Positions 1 to 9,760 of a DNA stretch of 64,000 nt are shown piece after piece. The position numbers were made by a program, and so were the translations under genes. Source of the DNA: Pseudomonas sp. GV085 (GTDB lineage Bacteria > Pseudomonadota > Gammaproteobacteria > Pseudomonadales > Pseudomonadaceae); assembly GCF_003050925.1 (NCBI RefSeq), contig NZ_QAOV01000006.1, positions 1-64,000 of the forward strand. Reading direction: 5' to 3'. The first letter of the stretch is position 1. Every line of letters starts with the position of its first letter. The notes below the pieces were generated by a model, which did no database searches, was not told where the DNA came from, and worked only from the letters and a program-made list of their open reading frames with translations.

Positions 1-1
1 C

Positions 2-52
2 TTGGAACACAAGGCGCGCAAGCTGGGCATGCAGTTGGTGATGGCTGGATAA
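2..52 (+). CDS. 3' end of an unidentified gene cut by the window edge
   Basis: The frame from base 2 is open and ends at the TAA at 50-52. It gives a 16-residue tail, LEHKARKLGMQLVMAG. The composition is coding-like (GC-rich, charged then hydrophobic) and the following DNA is abruptly AT-rich, as expected just past a gene end. The fragment is too short to name a family. Confidence 0.4.
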   Translation: MEHKARKLGMQLVMAG

Positions 53-239
53 TTTTTAGAGCAAAAACAATGGGTTATTTTTTGTTTGATAAGAGTAAAT
101 GTGCGTTTCGTACTTTTTTATGAATTTTTATTTTCTTTAGATGCCGATTTTTTTAGAAATGCGACGAACGGTAGACCTTGTTTTTTGATCGCTCGTTTTG
201 TTCGAGTAAGGAGCGCTGGACGTTACGTTTGAACCGGCC
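53..239. other. AT-rich intergenic stretch, no gene seen
   Basis: About 190 bases with long T runs, clearly lower in GC than the flanks. No frame with a plausible start and ribosome binding site is visible. It separates the truncated upstream gene from the REP element ahead of lexA2. Confidence 0.5.
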
Positions 240-240
240 T

Positions 241-322
241 CCTGTAGGAGCTGCCGCAGGCTGCGATCTTTTTGCTCTGGTCTCAAGAGATCGCAGCCTC
301 GTTTCACTCGACAGCTCCTACA
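241..322. repeat. REP/REPIN-type inverted repeat
   Basis: Starts CCTGTAGGAGCTGCCGCAGG and ends ACAGCTCCTACA in inverted orientation, with an inner GCTGCGATC/GATCGCAGC pair. It belongs to the 'GAGCTGCCGCAGGCTGCGA' subtype of the Pseudomonas palindromes found through this window. Confidence 0.8.
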
Positions 323-347
323 AGTCCTTGCCAGGAAAAAGCCAAAA

Positions 348-363
348 GAGTACAAATGTACTC
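348..363. promoter_or_regulatory. Probable LexA2 operator overlapping the lexA2 start
   Basis: GAGTACAAATGTACTC is a perfect palindrome with 7-base arms and an AA centre. Its core, GTAC-N4-GTAC, closely matches the GTAC-N4-GTGC type of site reported for the second LexA (LexA2) of Pseudomonas putida, and differs from the classical CTGT-N8-ACAG box. It covers the ATG at 356, so LexA2 bound here would sit at the very start of its own gene and control the whole imu operon. Confidence 0.7.
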
Positions 364-973
364 CATGACGACTCTGACTCCCCGCCGTACCGCCATCCTG
401 ACCTTTATCCGCGATCGCATCGCCGAGCACGGTCAGCCTCCGAGCCTCGCCGAGATTAGCGAGGCGTTCGGTTTCGCCTCCCGCAGCGTGGCGCGCAAGC
501 ATGTGCTGGCGCTGACCGAAGCCGGGTTTATCGAGGTCAACCCGAATCAGGCCCGGGGCATTCGCCTGCTCGGGCAGCCGCCGCGTCCCGAGTTGCTGGA
601 CATCCCTGTGCTCGGCCGGGTGGCGGCCGGTGCGCCGATCGGTGCCGATGCCGAGGTACACAGCCGCTTGCTGCTCGATCCGTCGATCTTTTCGCGAGTG
701 CCGGACTACATGTTGCGGGTACGGGGTGATTCGATGATCGAGGACGGCATTCTCGACGGCGACCTGGTGGGCGTGCACCGCAGCCCCGAGGCGCTCAACG
801 GCCAGATCGTCGTGGCGCGGCTCGACGGTGAAGTCACCATCAAGCGCTTCGAGCGGGTCGGCGATGTGGTTCGCCTGCTGCCGCGCAACCCGGCCTACCA
901 GCCGATCATTGTCGAGGCCGACCGGGACCTGGCCATCGAAGGCGTGTTCTGTGGCCTGGTGAGGCAAGGCTGA
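356..973 (+). CDS. lexA: LexA2 SOS-type repressor, self-cleaving
   Basis: A 205-residue LexA family repressor. The N-terminal winged helix (about 1-70, with SLAEISEAFGFASRSVARKH as the helix-turn-helix) binds DNA. The C-terminal S24 peptidase domain carries the scissile Ala91-Gly92 in GRVAAGAP, Ser126 in RGDSM and Lys163 in EVTIKRF, so self-cleavage should be intact. It heads the imuA-imuB-dnaE2 cassette, and its stop overlaps the imuA ATG by one base. This linkage is typical of LexA2 rather than of the housekeeping LexA that neighbours sulA. The ATG at 356 follows AAAAGAG by five bases; the ATG at 365 is an alternative. Loss of LexA2 after DNA damage would release the operon. Confidence 0.93.
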   Translation: MYSMTTLTPRRTAILTFIRDRIAEHGQPPSLAEISEAFGFASRSVARKHVLALTEAGFIEVNPNQARGIRLLGQPPRPELLDIPVLGRVAAGAPIGADAEVHSRLLLDPSIFSRVPDYMLRVRGDSMIEDGILDGDLVGVHRSPEALNGQIVVARLDGEVTIKRFERVGDVVRLLPRNPAYQPIIVEADRDLAIEGVFCGLVRQG

Positions 974-1590
974 TGGGTGCCGTCGTTGCGCTGGATACGC
1001 TGTTCAATGGCGGCCAGGTCTGGAGGGGCCGGCCTGCGCCACCGGCCGCCAGCCCGCAGCCCACCGGGCATGCCGCGCTGGACGCCGCGTTGCCCAGCGG
1101 TGGCTGGCCGGAGGCGGCGCTGACGGAAATCCTGTTGGCCGGGCAGGGCGTGGGCGAATTGCAACTGGTGTGGCCGACGCTGGCACGGCTGTCGGCGGCG
1201 GGCGAGCGCATCGTGCTGGTGGCGCCGCCTTATGTGCCGTACCCCCAGGCGTGGCAGGGCGCCGGGGTCGATCTGCGTCAATTGTCGATCATCCAGGCCG
1301 GCGAGCGTGATGCGCTGTGGGCCGCGGAACAATGCTTGCGCTCGGGCAGTTGCGGCGCGGTGCTGTGCTGGCCGCACAAGGCCGATGACCGCGCCTTGCG
1401 CCGCTTGCAGGTGGCAGCGGAAACCGGCCAGACCCTGGCCTTCGCCTATCGCCCCCTTGGCGAAGCGATCAACCCTTCGCCAGCGGCCCTGCGCATTGCC
1501 ATCGATGCCCGGCCGGCACAACTGCGCGTGCTCAAGTGCCGCGGCGGCCTGGCCCGTTCGGCGCCGATTGCCTTCGTCGTGGGGCATTGA
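973..1590 (+). CDS. imuA: ImuA, RecA/SulA-like translesion synthesis accessory protein
   Basis: A 205-residue protein with the RecA-like fold signature of ImuA: a glycine/alanine-rich segment HAALDAALPSGGWPEAALTE near residue 35, then a beta strand IVLVAPPYVPYPQAW. It lacks a canonical Walker A lysine, as is common in ImuA. ImuA is known to work with ImuB and the DnaE2 polymerase in damage-induced mutagenesis. The start overlaps the lexA2 stop by one base and imuB follows after seven bases, so it is translated as part of one operon. Confidence 0.9.
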   Translation: MGAVVALDTLFNGGQVWRGRPAPPAASPQPTGHAALDAALPSGGWPEAALTEILLAGQGVGELQLVWPTLARLSAAGERIVLVAPPYVPYPQAWQGAGVDLRQLSIIQAGERDALWAAEQCLRSGSCGAVLCWPHKADDRALRRLQVAAETGQTLAFAYRPLGEAINPSPAALRIAIDARPAQLRVLKCRGGLARSAPIAFVVGH

Positions 1591-1597
1591 GGTTGCC

Positions 1598-3013
1598 ATG
1601 CGCTGGGTCTGCATTGTTTTCCCGCAATTGGCGCTGGACGCGGTACTGCGTCAGCGCGCCGATCCCGATGAACCCCTGGCGTTGCTGACCGGCCCGGCCC
1701 AGCGCCGGGTGCTGCAGGCCGTCAACGGTGCGGCGCGGGCGCTGGGTTTGCGTCCCGGCCAGTCCATGAGTGCGGCACAGGCCTTGAGCAAAGGTTTTGT
1801 CACGGCCGAATACGACGCCGCTGAAATCGAACACTGGCAGCAGTTTCTCGCCGCCTGGGCCTATCGCTTCAGTTCCCAGGTCAGCGTGCATTACCCCCGG
1901 ACCCTGGTGTTCGAGATCGAATCCAGCCTCGGCCTGTTCGGCGCCTGGCCGCAATTCGAAGCGCTTTTGCGCCGTGAACTCGGCGAACTGGGGTTTCGGC
2001 ACCGCATCGTGGCCGCGCCAAACCCGGTGGCGGCGCGGGTGCTGGCCAACGCCTATGACGGTCTGGTGGTCCCGGACGATCAAGCCTTGCAGCATCACCT
2101 GGGGCAAATGCCCGTCGACCGGATCGGCCTCGAAGCCTCGGTCGCCACGGCCTTGTCGCGCATGGGCCTGCGCACCTTGAGCCAGGTGCAGGCGCTGCCC
2201 CGGCATAGCCTGGCCCGGCGTTTCGAGGCCCAGGTGCTCAAGCATCTGGATGCCCTCTTGGGTTTGCGGCGGTTGGCGCTGGCGTTTTACCTGCCGCCGG
2301 ACCGCTTCGATGTGCGCATCGAGCTCAATTTCGATGTGCAGTCCCATCAGGCCTTGCTGTTTCCGTTGCGCCGGTTGACCGGCGACCTGTCAGCGTTCCT
2401 CTGCGGTCGCGACAGCGGCGTACAACGTTTCGACCTGCATCTGGAACACGCCGGGTTGCCGGACACGCTCATCAAGGTCGGCCTGCTCAGCGCCGAGCGG
2501 GATGCGGCGATGCTTTTCGAACTGGCCCGGGGGCGGCTGGAGCAGGTCCAGGTCGAGGCGCCGGTGCGCGGCTTTCGCCTGCGTGCCGAAGACCTGCCGA
2601 CCTTCGTGCCCCAGCATCAGGAGCTGTTCGACGACCGTCCGCAGCAGTCCTTGCCTTGGGAGCAACTGCGCGAGCGCCTGCGTGCACGGCTGGGGGATGA
2701 CGCGGTGCATGGCCTGCGCTTCCAGGCTGATCACCGCCCCGAGTGTGCGTGGCAGGCCAGTGCCGACAGCCAGCCCTGTGCAGTGCCGGCGGCGGTGAAA
2801 CGGCCGGGCTGGCTACTGGCTGAACCGCTGGCCGTGCATCAGGGCACGGCGCGCATCCTCATGGGGCCGGAACGTATCGAGTCTGGCTGGTGGGACGGCG
2901 ACGACGTACGCCGCGACTATTACCTGATCGAAACCCGTGCCGGCCAACAGGGCTGGGCCTACCGGGCGGTCGGTGAGGACGGCCCGTTGTGGTTGCAGGG
3001 GTGGTTCGCATGA
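1598..3013 (+). CDS. imuB: ImuB, catalytically inactive Y-family polymerase homologue
   Basis: A 471-residue relative of DinB-type polymerases. The palm region is recognisable ([19 protein letters not shown] at the start, [16 protein letters not shown] near 105) but the carboxylates that chelate metal in active Y-family enzymes are not in place, as in other ImuB proteins. ImuB is known to act as a bridge that recruits DnaE2 and the beta clamp. The start is the ATG at 1598; a longer upstream frame lies inside imuA and is rejected. Its stop overlaps the dnaE2 start as ATGA. Confidence 0.92.
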   Translation: MRWVCIVFPQLALDAVLRQRADPDEPLALLTGPAQRRVLQAVNGAARALGLRPGQSMSAAQALSKGFVTAEYDAAEIEHWQQFLAAWAYRFSSQVSVHYPRTLVFEIESSLGLFGAWPQFEALLRRELGELGFRHRIVAAPNPVAARVLANAYDGLVVPDDQALQHHLGQMPVDRIGLEASVATALSRMGLRTLSQVQALPRHSLARRFEAQVLKHLDALLGLRRLALAFYLPPDRFDVRIELNFDVQSHQALLFPLRRLTGDLSAFLCGRDSGVQRFDLHLEHAGLPDTLIKVGLLSAERDAAMLFELARGRLEQVQVEAPVRGFRLRAEDLPTFVPQHQELFDDRPQQSLPWEQLRERLRARLGDDAVHGLRFQADHRPECAWQASADSQPCAVPAAVKRPGWLLAEPLAVHQGTARILMGPERIESGWWDGDDVRRDYYLIETRAGQQGWAYRAVGEDGPLWLQGWFA

Positions 3014-6000
3014 GCATCGACTATGCCGAATTGCACTGCCTGTCGAACTTCAGCTTCCAGCGCGGTGCCTCCAGTGCCCTCGAGCTGTTCCAGCGCGCAA
3101 AAAATCAGGGTTATCAAGCCCTGGCGATCACCGACGAATGCACCCTGGCGGGCATCGTTCGCGCCTGGCAAGCGGCGAAGTCCGTGGAGTTGCCGCTGAT
3201 CATCGGCAGCGAGATACGCATCGAGAACGGTCCGAAACTGGTGCTGCTGGTGGAGAACCTCGAGGGCTATCAGGCGCTGTGCCGATTGATCACCCGCGCC
3301 CGGCGCCGCACGCAGAAAGGCCAGTATCAGGTGCTGCGCGAAGACTTCAGCGAACCGTTGCCGGGATTGCTGGCGTTGTGGGTTCCGGACGCTGTCGATG
3401 CCTTTGCACAGGGCCACTGGCTCAAGCAGGTCTTCGCCGAGCGCCTGTGGCTGGCCGTGCAGTTGCATCGCGGTCAGGACGATGCCCGGCGCCTGGACGA
3501 TCTGCTGACTCTGGCCAGGGAGTTGCGTATTCCTGCAGTCGCTTGCGGCGATGTGCACATGCACGCTCGCGGCCGGCGCGCCTTGCAGGACACCATGACC
3601 GCGATCCGTCATCACCTGCCGGTGGCCGATGCCGGGTTGCGCCTGCACCCCAACGGCGAACGCCATCTGCGCAGCCTCGATGTGCTGCAGGCGCTGTACC
3701 CGCCAGCCTTGCTGGCAGAAACGCTGAACATCGCCCGGCGCTGCACCTTTGATCTTGGTCAGTTGCGTTACCAGTACCCCCGCGAACTGGTGCCGCAAGG
3801 GCACTCGGCCACCTCGTGGCTGCGTCATTTGACCGAGGAGGGCATCGAGTGGCGCTGGCCAAAAGGGCCGAAAAGCGAAGTGCTGGTGCAGATCGACAGG
3901 GAGCTGCAACTGATCGCGGAGCTGGGCTATGAAAGCTATTTCCTGACGGTCCACGACATCGTCCGCTTTGCCCGCCAGCAACGGATTCTTTGTCAGGGGC
4001 GTGGTTCTGCCGCCAACTCGGCAGTGTGCTTCGCCCTGGGCATCACCGAAATCGATCCGGATCGCACCACGTTGCTGTTCGAGCGCTTTTTATCCAAAGA
4101 ACGCAACGAACCACCGGACATCGACGTCGATTTCGAGCATGAACGCCGCGAGGAAGTCTTGCAGTACGTGTTCCAGCGTTACGGCCGGGCCCGCGCCGCG
4201 CTGACGGCAGTGGTCAGCACCTATCATGCGGCCGGTGCGGTACGGGATGTAGCCAAGGCACTGGGCTTGCCGCCGGACCAGATCAACGCCTTGGCCGATT
4301 GTTGCGGTCACTGGAGCGATGAAACGCCCCCCGTTGAACGCCTGCGTGAAGGCGGTTTCGACCCTGAAAGCCCGGTGCTGCGCCGGGTGTTGAGCCTGAC
4401 GGGGCAACTGATCGGCTTCCCCCGGCATTTGTCCCAGCACCCCGGCGGTTTCGTGATTTCCGAGCAGCCGCTGGACAGTCTGGTGCCGGTGGAAAACGCC
4501 GCCATGGCCGAGCGCACCATTATCCAGTGGGACAAGGATGACCTCGATGCGGTCGGTTTGCTCAAGGTCGATATCCTGGCGCTGGGCATGCTCAGCGCGA
4601 TTCGCCGATGTTTCGATCTGCTGCGTCGGCACCGGGGTCTGGACCTGAGCCTGGCGAGCATCCCGTCCGAAGATGCGGCCACCTACGAAATGATCGGTCG
4701 GGCCGACACCATCGGCGTGTTCCAGATCGAATCCCGGGCGCAGATGTCGATGCTGCCCAGGCTCAGGCCGAAGACGTTCTACGACCTGGTGATCGAGGTC
4801 GCCATCGTTCGGCCGGGGCCGATCCAGGGCGGCATGGTGCACCCGTACCTGCGGCGACGGAACAAGGAAGAACCGGAGGCCTATCCGTCGCCGGAACTGG
4901 AAGTGGTGCTCAAGCGCACCCTCGGTGTGCCGCTGTTTCAGGAACAGGTGATGCAGATCGCCATCGTCGCCGCCGACTACAGCCCCGGCGAGGCCGACCA
5001 GCTACGTCGCTCCATGGCCGCGTGGAAACGCCACGGCGGGCTCGAACCGCACAAGGAAAGGCTGGCCGCCGGGATGAAGAAAAACGGCTACACCGCCGAA
5101 TTCGCCGCGCAGATCTTCGAGCAGATCAAGGGCTTTGGCAGCTACGGTTTTCCCGAGTCTCACGCGGCCAGTTTTGCTTTGCTGACCTACGCCAGTTGCT
5201 GGTTGAAATGCCACGAACCGGCGGCCTTCGCCTGTGCGCTGATCAACAGTTGGCCGATGGGGTTCTACAGCCCGGACCAGATTCTGCAGGACGTTCGGCG
5301 TCATCATTTGCAGGTTCGCCCGGTGGACGTGCGCGCCAGTGACTGGGATTGCAGCCTGGAGCCGATCGCCGGTGCGCAACCGGCGATTCGCCTGGGCCTG
5401 CGCATGATCAAGGGCTTTCGCGAGGACGATGCCCGACGCATCGAGGCGGCCCGCTCCCAAGTCGCGTTTGCCGACATCGCCGATCTGGGCGAGCGGGCGC
5501 GACTCGATGCCCGCGCCCAGGAGCAACTGGCCGATGCCGGTGCGCTGCGCGGGCTGGCCGGTGATCGCCATCGAGCGCACTGGGAAGTGGCCGGGGTACA
5601 TAAGCAGCTGGGTTTGTTCGCCGGCCTGCCGAGCCAGGAGGAGGACGCGGTGGCGTTGCCCAAGCCCACCGTGGGCGAGGACCTGCAAGCCGATTACGCC
5701 AGTGTCGGCACCACCCTCGGGCCGCATCCGTTGGCCCTGTTACGCGGTGAATTGAAGGCGCGGCGCTGCCGCAGTTCGAAGGAGTTGCTGGACGTCGAAC
5801 ACGGTCGGCCGGTCAGCATCGCCGGGCTGGTCACGGGCCGACAACGCCCGGCCACCGCCAGCGGCGTGACCTTCGTCACCCTTGAGGACGAGTTCGGCAA
5901 CGTCAACGTGGTGGTGTGGCGCGACCTGGCCGAGCGGCAGCGCCAGGTGTTGGTCGGCTCGCAGTTGCTCAAGGTCGATGGCCGCTGGGAGAAGGAGGGC

Positions 6001-6087
6001 GAGGTGCGGCATCTGATTGCCGGGCGCTTGAGTGATCTGAGTGCGTTGCTCGATGGCATCAATGTGCGCAGCCGGGATTTTCACTGA
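3010..6087 (+). CDS. dnaE2: DnaE2 (ImuC), error-prone DNA polymerase III alpha subunit
   Basis: A 1025-residue C-family polymerase. An N-terminal PHP domain begins [15 protein letters not shown]. The palm has the PDIDVDFEH aspartates near 369-374 and a third acidic residue in [10 protein letters not shown] near 520. A helix-hairpin-helix region follows, and an OB-fold lies near 930-1000 ([12 protein letters not shown] type). It performs damage-induced translesion synthesis with ImuA and ImuB. The start at 3010 overlaps the imuB stop by four bases, indicating translational coupling. It is the last gene of the LexA2-controlled operon. Confidence 0.95.
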   Translation: MSIDYAELHCLSNFSFQRGASSALELFQRAKNQGYQALAITDECTLAGIVRAWQAAKSVELPLIIGSEIRIENGPKLVLLVENLEGYQALCRLITRARRRTQKGQYQVLREDFSEPLPGLLALWVPDAVDAFAQGHWLKQVFAERLWLAVQLHRGQDDARRLDDLLTLARELRIPAVACGDVHMHARGRRALQDTMTAIRHHLPVADAGLRLHPNGERHLRSLDVLQALYPPALLAETLNIARRCTFDLGQLRYQYPRELVPQGHSATSWLRHLTEEGIEWRWPKGPKSEVLVQIDRELQLIAELGYESYFLTVHDIVRFARQQRILCQGRGSAANSAVCFALGITEIDPDRTTLLFERFLSKERNEPPDIDVDFEHERREEVLQYVFQRYGRARAALTAVVSTYHAAGAVRDVAKALGLPPDQINALADCCGHWSDETPPVERLREGGFDPESPVLRRVLSLTGQLIGFPRHLSQHPGGFVISEQPLDSLVPVENAAMAERTIIQWDKDDLDAVGLLKVDILALGMLSAIRRCFDLLRRHRGLDLSLASIPSEDAATYEMIGRADTIGVFQIESRAQMSMLPRLRPKTFYDLVIEVAIVRPGPIQGGMVHPYLRRRNKEEPEAYPSPELEVVLKRTLGVPLFQEQVMQIAIVAADYSPGEADQLRRSMAAWKRHGGLEPHKERLAAGMKKNGYTAEFAAQIFEQIKGFGSYGFPESHAASFALLTYASCWLKCHEPAAFACALINSWPMGFYSPDQILQDVRRHHLQVRPVDVRASDWDCSLEPIAGAQPAIRLGLRMIKGFREDDARRIEAARSQVAFADIADLGERARLDARAQEQLADAGALRGLAGDRHRAHWEVAGVHKQLGLFAGLPSQEEDAVALPKPTVGEDLQADYASVGTTLGPHPLALLRGELKARRCRSSKELLDVEHGRPVSIAGLVTGRQRPATASGVTFVTLEDEFGNVNVVVWRDLAERQRQVLVGSQLLKVDGRWEKEGEVRHLIAGRLSDLSALLDGINVRSRDFH

Positions 6088-6108
6088 CGCCAGCCGTCAC
6101 CCATCCCC

Positions 6109-6195
6109 CTGTAGGAGCCGGCTTGCCGGCGAAGGCGTTTTTGATGGCGCTGCACGTCTCAAGGCCGCCTTCGCTGGCAAGCCAGCTCCTACAGG
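6109..6195. repeat. REP/REPIN-type inverted repeat
   Basis: CTGTAGGAGCCGGCTTGCCGGCGAAGGCG is mirrored by CGCCTTCGCTGGCAAGCCAGCTCCTACAG. It lies 20 bases after the dnaE2 stop and could also serve as a 3' hairpin for that operon. Confidence 0.85.
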
Positions 6196-6408
6196 TCATG
6201 TGTAAACAGGCGTCATTTGATGACAGGCCCAAACCGCTCGCCACCCCCCCGGTGCATCCGTCCACGCCTGTAACGATCGCGTCGGCAATTCGAAATAATC
6301 CCGCGTGCGCGCATAGCCATGCCCGCCCATGCGTCCGATCGCATCCAGCCCCAACTGATCGATGTACAGGGTTTTCGGATCGATCAGTTCATCACGCACG
6401 CGGGCCAT
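6196..6408 (-). pseudogene. C-terminal remnant of a flavin reductase-like gene
   Basis: A 70-codon minus-strand frame beginning MARVRDELIDPKTLYIDQLG and containing DAIGRMGGHGYARTRDYFEL. This resembles the conserved C-terminal end of flavin-reductase-like FMN-binding proteins ('LDPIGRLGG.GY.RT.D.FE'). The FMN-binding core that should precede it is absent: upstream DNA is promoter-like sequence for the divergent GntR gene. I infer a truncated remnant. A short functional protein cannot be excluded, but no good ribosome binding site precedes the ATG. Confidence 0.5.
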
Positions 6409-6429
6409 TATGGTGCATTTCTATAATTA

Positions 6430-6452
6430 CTGTATGCAAAATCTGGATGCAA
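6430..6452. promoter_or_regulatory. Tandem 10-base repeat upstream of the GntR gene
   Basis: CTGTATGCAA and CTGGATGCAA lie in direct orientation with a 13-base period, about 95 bases ahead of the GntR start. Repeated half sites next to a GntR gene are a plausible autoregulatory operator. This is inference from position and repetition only. Confidence 0.3.
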
Positions 6453-6546
6453 TTTAGAAATGCCCGGATTAATCTGCCCGTGCAAGCCCCTTTTTCAAAG
6501 GCTTCATTCGCCAGGGTTGGTTGCACAGGGCGCGAGGAGTTGATGA

Positions 6547-7236
6547 ATGACGGAAAAGAAACTGGAAACCACGGTCGACCGCGTCTACCAAGGGGTTTAC
6601 GAGGCGATCAGCAAACGCTCGTTGCGTCCGGGCATGAAGCTCGGCGAAGCCTCACTGGCCGAGCTATTCAATGTCAGCCGCACGTCCGTTCGGGCCGCGC
6701 TCAAGCAATTGGAAGCCGATGGACTGGTCACCACCGAGCCCAATAAAGGTGCATCGGTGTCGTTGCCGAGTGACGAAGAGATTCGCTCGTTGTTCGAAAC
6801 CCGGCGTCTGGTCGAGATCGGTATCGTCAGCGAACTGTGCCGTCGTCGCGATACGACGGTGACACAGGACCTGCGCGATCATTTGTTGCTGGAAGATGAA
6901 GCGCATCAGAGTGGTGATCACGAACGGCTGATTCACCTGCTCGGCGAGTTCCACATCAAGCTGGCCCGCAGCCTGAACAACCCGGTGTTGCTCGACTGGT
7001 TCCAGAAGCTGATTTCCCGGGCGTCGCTGTATGCCGCCGCACTGGATGACGACAGCCACGAAGTCTGCCGCGACGACGAACACCTGCGGCTGATCGAGTA
7101 CATCGAAGCGGGCAACCAGAGCGCAGCCATCGAGCTGACCTGCATGCATTTGAATGGGATAGAGAAGGCGATCCTGGATGTCGCGGCCACCCTGAAAAGC
7201 AGTTACAACCCGCTAAAGCACTTGATTGAGGTGTAG
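6547..7236 (+). CDS. GntR family transcriptional regulator, FCD subfamily
   Basis: A 229-residue protein. The N-terminal winged helix (about 10-75) includes GEASLAELFNVSRTSVRAAL, followed by the EADGLVTTEPNKGASV wing. The C-terminal all-helical FCD domain (about 85-215) has the metal/ligand-type histidines in FHIKLARSL and EHLRLIEYIEAGN. A GAGGAG ribosome binding site precedes ATG 6547. FCD regulators usually sense carboxylic acids and control neighbouring catabolic genes. The only adjacent candidate here is the truncated flavin reductase remnant on the opposite strand, so the current target is unknown. Confidence 0.9.
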   Translation: MTEKKLETTVDRVYQGVYEAISKRSLRPGMKLGEASLAELFNVSRTSVRAALKQLEADGLVTTEPNKGASVSLPSDEEIRSLFETRRLVEIGIVSELCRRRDTTVTQDLRDHLLLEDEAHQSGDHERLIHLLGEFHIKLARSLNNPVLLDWFQKLISRASLYAAALDDDSHEVCRDDEHLRLIEYIEAGNQSAAIELTCMHLNGIEKAILDVAATLKSSYNPLKHLIEV

Positions 7237-7266
7237 TGCACGGTCCCTCGTGCTGAGGACACAAAT

Positions 7267-7372
7267 TGTGGGAGCGAGCCTGCTCGCGAAGGCGGTGTGT
7301 CAGAAGACATTGATGTTGACTGTGCCACCGCTTTCGTCGGAACGCCGCCCGGAGCCGGCTCGCTCCCACAAG
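7267..7372. repeat. REP/REPIN-type inverted repeat pair
   Basis: GTGGGAGCGAGCCTGCTCGCGAAGGCGG at one end and GCCGGCTCGCTCCCAC at the other, in opposite orientation around about 60 bases of spacer. It sits 30 bases after the GntR stop. Confidence 0.85.
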
Positions 7373-7475
7373 GGATCTGCAGTGGCTCGCAAGAATCAGC
7401 TATACCTCTATGAAACGAATAGCGTCCAGAATGCTCGAAACAAACGGGTGCAATTTACCGGGATAGAGCCAGCCG

Positions 7476-9587
7476 ATGCAGTTTCTAGCGGATAGCCACG
7501 GGTGTGCCGGGTGGAACGGCGAAATGGCCGGGCGCATTCGTGCGTTCGACTGGAGCCAGACCGAACTTGGCCCACTCGACTCATGGTCCAAGAGCCTGAG
7601 CAGTGCGGTGCAGCTGATGCTTGCGTCGCCGCTGCCGATGGTGATGCACTGGGGCCAGTCCGGGTACATGATTTACAATGACGCCTACTCGAAATTCGCC
7701 GGTGGGCGTCATCCCTATCTGCTGGGGTCCACGGTGGAGCTGGGCTGGCCCGAAGTCGCCGATTTCAATCGCCACGTGGTGGATACCTGCCTGGCGGGCG
7801 GCACCTTGTCCTATCGCAACAAAGAAATGGTGCTGCTGCGTGACGGGGTTCCGGAAGATGTCTGGATGGACCTCTACTACAGCCCGGTGGCTGACGATGA
7901 CGGACGTCCGGCCGGGGTCATGTCCATGGTTGTGGAAACCACGGAGCGGGTGATATCCGAGCGCCGGCGACAAGTGGCTGAAGACGCTTATCGTGCGGAT
8001 AACGAGCGGGTGCGCCTGGCATTGAACGCCGGTGCCTTGCTCGGGTCCTTTGTCTGGGACATCAAGACCAACGTGTTGTCGGGTGATGAGCGATTCGCTC
8101 GCACGCTCTCTTATCCACCCGGGCATGACCTGAGCCACCTGTCACAGGAAATCGCCAAAGGGCGGATCCATCCGGACGACCGCAGCTGGGTCCAGGAACG
8201 AGTCAAACTGTCGGTCGAGACGGGCGAACCCTACAACGTCGAGTACCGGATCCAGCGTCCCGACGGCAGTTACTTCTGGGTGCTCGCCAGCGGTTGTTGC
8301 GAATTCGATGAGCAAGGGGAGGCATTTCGTTTCCCCGGCGTGCTGATCGATATTCACGAACGCAAGACCGCCGAAGAATCCCTGCTCAAGTTCACCCGCA
8401 ACCTGGAGCAGCGGGTGGCTGATGAGGTCGAGGCGCGGTTGGTGGCGGAAGAACAACTGCGCCAGTCACAGAAACTCGAAGCCATCGGTGGCCTCACCGG
8501 CGGTGTGGCCCACGACTTCAACAACCTGTTGCAAGTGATCGCCGGCAACCTGCACCTGTTGGCACGCCATGAGCCGAAAAACGCCAATGTGCAGCGCCGG
8601 GTATCGGCGTCGATTGCCGCAGTCGAGCGCGGTGCCAAGCTGTCCTCGCAATTGCTTGCATTCTCCCGGCGCCAACCTTTGTCGCCCGCGGTCTTCACGT
8701 TGCGGCAGATTTTCGATGGCCTGGCGGAACTGTTGCTGCGCGCCTTGGGTGAAACGCTCCAGGTTCACATGTCGGCGCCCGAAGATTCGTGGAGCGTGTT
8801 TGTCGATCGCAACCAGCTGGAAAACGCCATTCTCAATCTGGCAATCAATGCCCGTGACGCCCTTCAAGGCGAGGGCAGGATTGACATTTGTGCAGAAAAC
8901 ATCGTCCTTGATCGCGAATTTTGTGCGGGAAAAGGCATTGCCGCCGGGGACTATGTGCGGGTGTCCGTAGCGGATACCGGCGTCGGCATGCCGCCGCAGG
9001 TGCTGGCCCAGGCGTTCGAGCCGTTCTTCACCACCAAGGCCGACGGTCAGGGCACCGGATTGGGCTTGAGCATGGTGTTTGGTTTCGTCAAACAGAGTGG
9101 CGGTCATATCGAAATCTCCAGCAGTCTGGGGCAGGGGACTCGGGTGCAGTTGTATTTCCCGCGCACCCTGCGCGTGCCACCCAGTGAAACGCTGAGCCCT
9201 GATGTGCCGCAACGGGGCGGGCACGAACGCATCCTGGTGGTCGAAGACAATGAGGCCGTGCGGGTGTCGGTGGTGGAGTTGTTGCGCGAAGAGGGCTATC
9301 AGATCCTCACGGCCACCAATGGTGACGTCGCCATGCAAATGTTGCTGGAAGGGTTAGTGGTGGACTTGATATTCACCGACGTGATCATGCCCGGCCTGAT
9401 CAAGAGTTCGGACCTGGCGGCCTGGGCGAAAGTGCAGGAACCACCGGTGGCCGTGCTGTTCACCTCGGGGCATACCCGCGACATCATCTCGCGCAATCAC
9501 CAGCTCAGCCCCGACACCCACCTGCTGAGCAAACCCTACAATCCCGAAGCACTCAGGCAAATGGTGCGCATGGTGCTTAACGGCTGA
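7476..9587 (+). CDS. Hybrid histidine kinase with N-terminal PAS domains and C-terminal receiver
   Basis: A 703-residue soluble signalling protein with no membrane segment. An N-terminal PAS-like domain (about 30-160) contains SPLPMVMHWGQSGYMIYND, and a PAS fold-3 domain spans about 185-300. The H box has His346 in GGVAHDFNNLL. The ATPase domain (about 430-560) has NAILNLAINARDAL, VADTGVGMPP and [13 protein letters not shown]. The receiver (about 585-700) has its phospho-acceptor Asp635 in FTDVIMPG. Same architecture and a similar N-terminal domain as the kinase at 59207-61744. No partner regulator lies beside it. The signal is unknown. The ribosome binding site is weak. Confidence 0.9.
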   Translation: MQFLADSHGCAGWNGEMAGRIRAFDWSQTELGPLDSWSKSLSSAVQLMLASPLPMVMHWGQSGYMIYNDAYSKFAGGRHPYLLGSTVELGWPEVADFNRHVVDTCLAGGTLSYRNKEMVLLRDGVPEDVWMDLYYSPVADDDGRPAGVMSMVVETTERVISERRRQVAEDAYRADNERVRLALNAGALLGSFVWDIKTNVLSGDERFARTLSYPPGHDLSHLSQEIAKGRIHPDDRSWVQERVKLSVETGEPYNVEYRIQRPDGSYFWVLASGCCEFDEQGEAFRFPGVLIDIHERKTAEESLLKFTRNLEQRVADEVEARLVAEEQLRQSQKLEAIGGLTGGVAHDFNNLLQVIAGNLHLLARHEPKNANVQRRVSASIAAVERGAKLSSQLLAFSRRQPLSPAVFTLRQIFDGLAELLLRALGETLQVHMSAPEDSWSVFVDRNQLENAILNLAINARDALQGEGRIDICAENIVLDREFCAGKGIAAGDYVRVSVADTGVGMPPQVLAQAFEPFFTTKADGQGTGLGLSMVFGFVKQSGGHIEISSSLGQGTRVQLYFPRTLRVPPSETLSPDVPQRGGHERILVVEDNEAVRVSVVELLREEGYQILTATNGDVAMQMLLEGLVVDLIFTDVIMPGLIKSSDLAAWAKVQEPPVAVLFTSGHTRDIISRNHQLSPDTHLLSKPYNPEALRQMVRMVLNG

Positions 9588-9760
9588 AACCGGTGACGGC
9601 GCGGGTGCAGGCAAAGGTTTTATCGCGCTTGCGACAGGACGACGAACGGACACCGCTGGTCTGACAGGTGGTCGACAGAACAGGCTAACCGAGGCCATTC
9701 TGATAGTTGGTGAACGCAATTGATCGCGTCTCGCTGCCGATCAACAAACGGAGGTGTTCC

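Noticed and set aside
53..239. AT-rich stretch as a prophage or island edge
   Set aside because: It is under 200 bases, with no integrase, tRNA or direct-repeat attachment site, and is followed by standard Pseudomonas core genes.
6109..7372. Repeated short palindromes as a possible CRISPR array
   Set aside because: The copies are inverted pairs at scattered intergenic sites, not regularly spaced direct repeats, and no cas genes are present.
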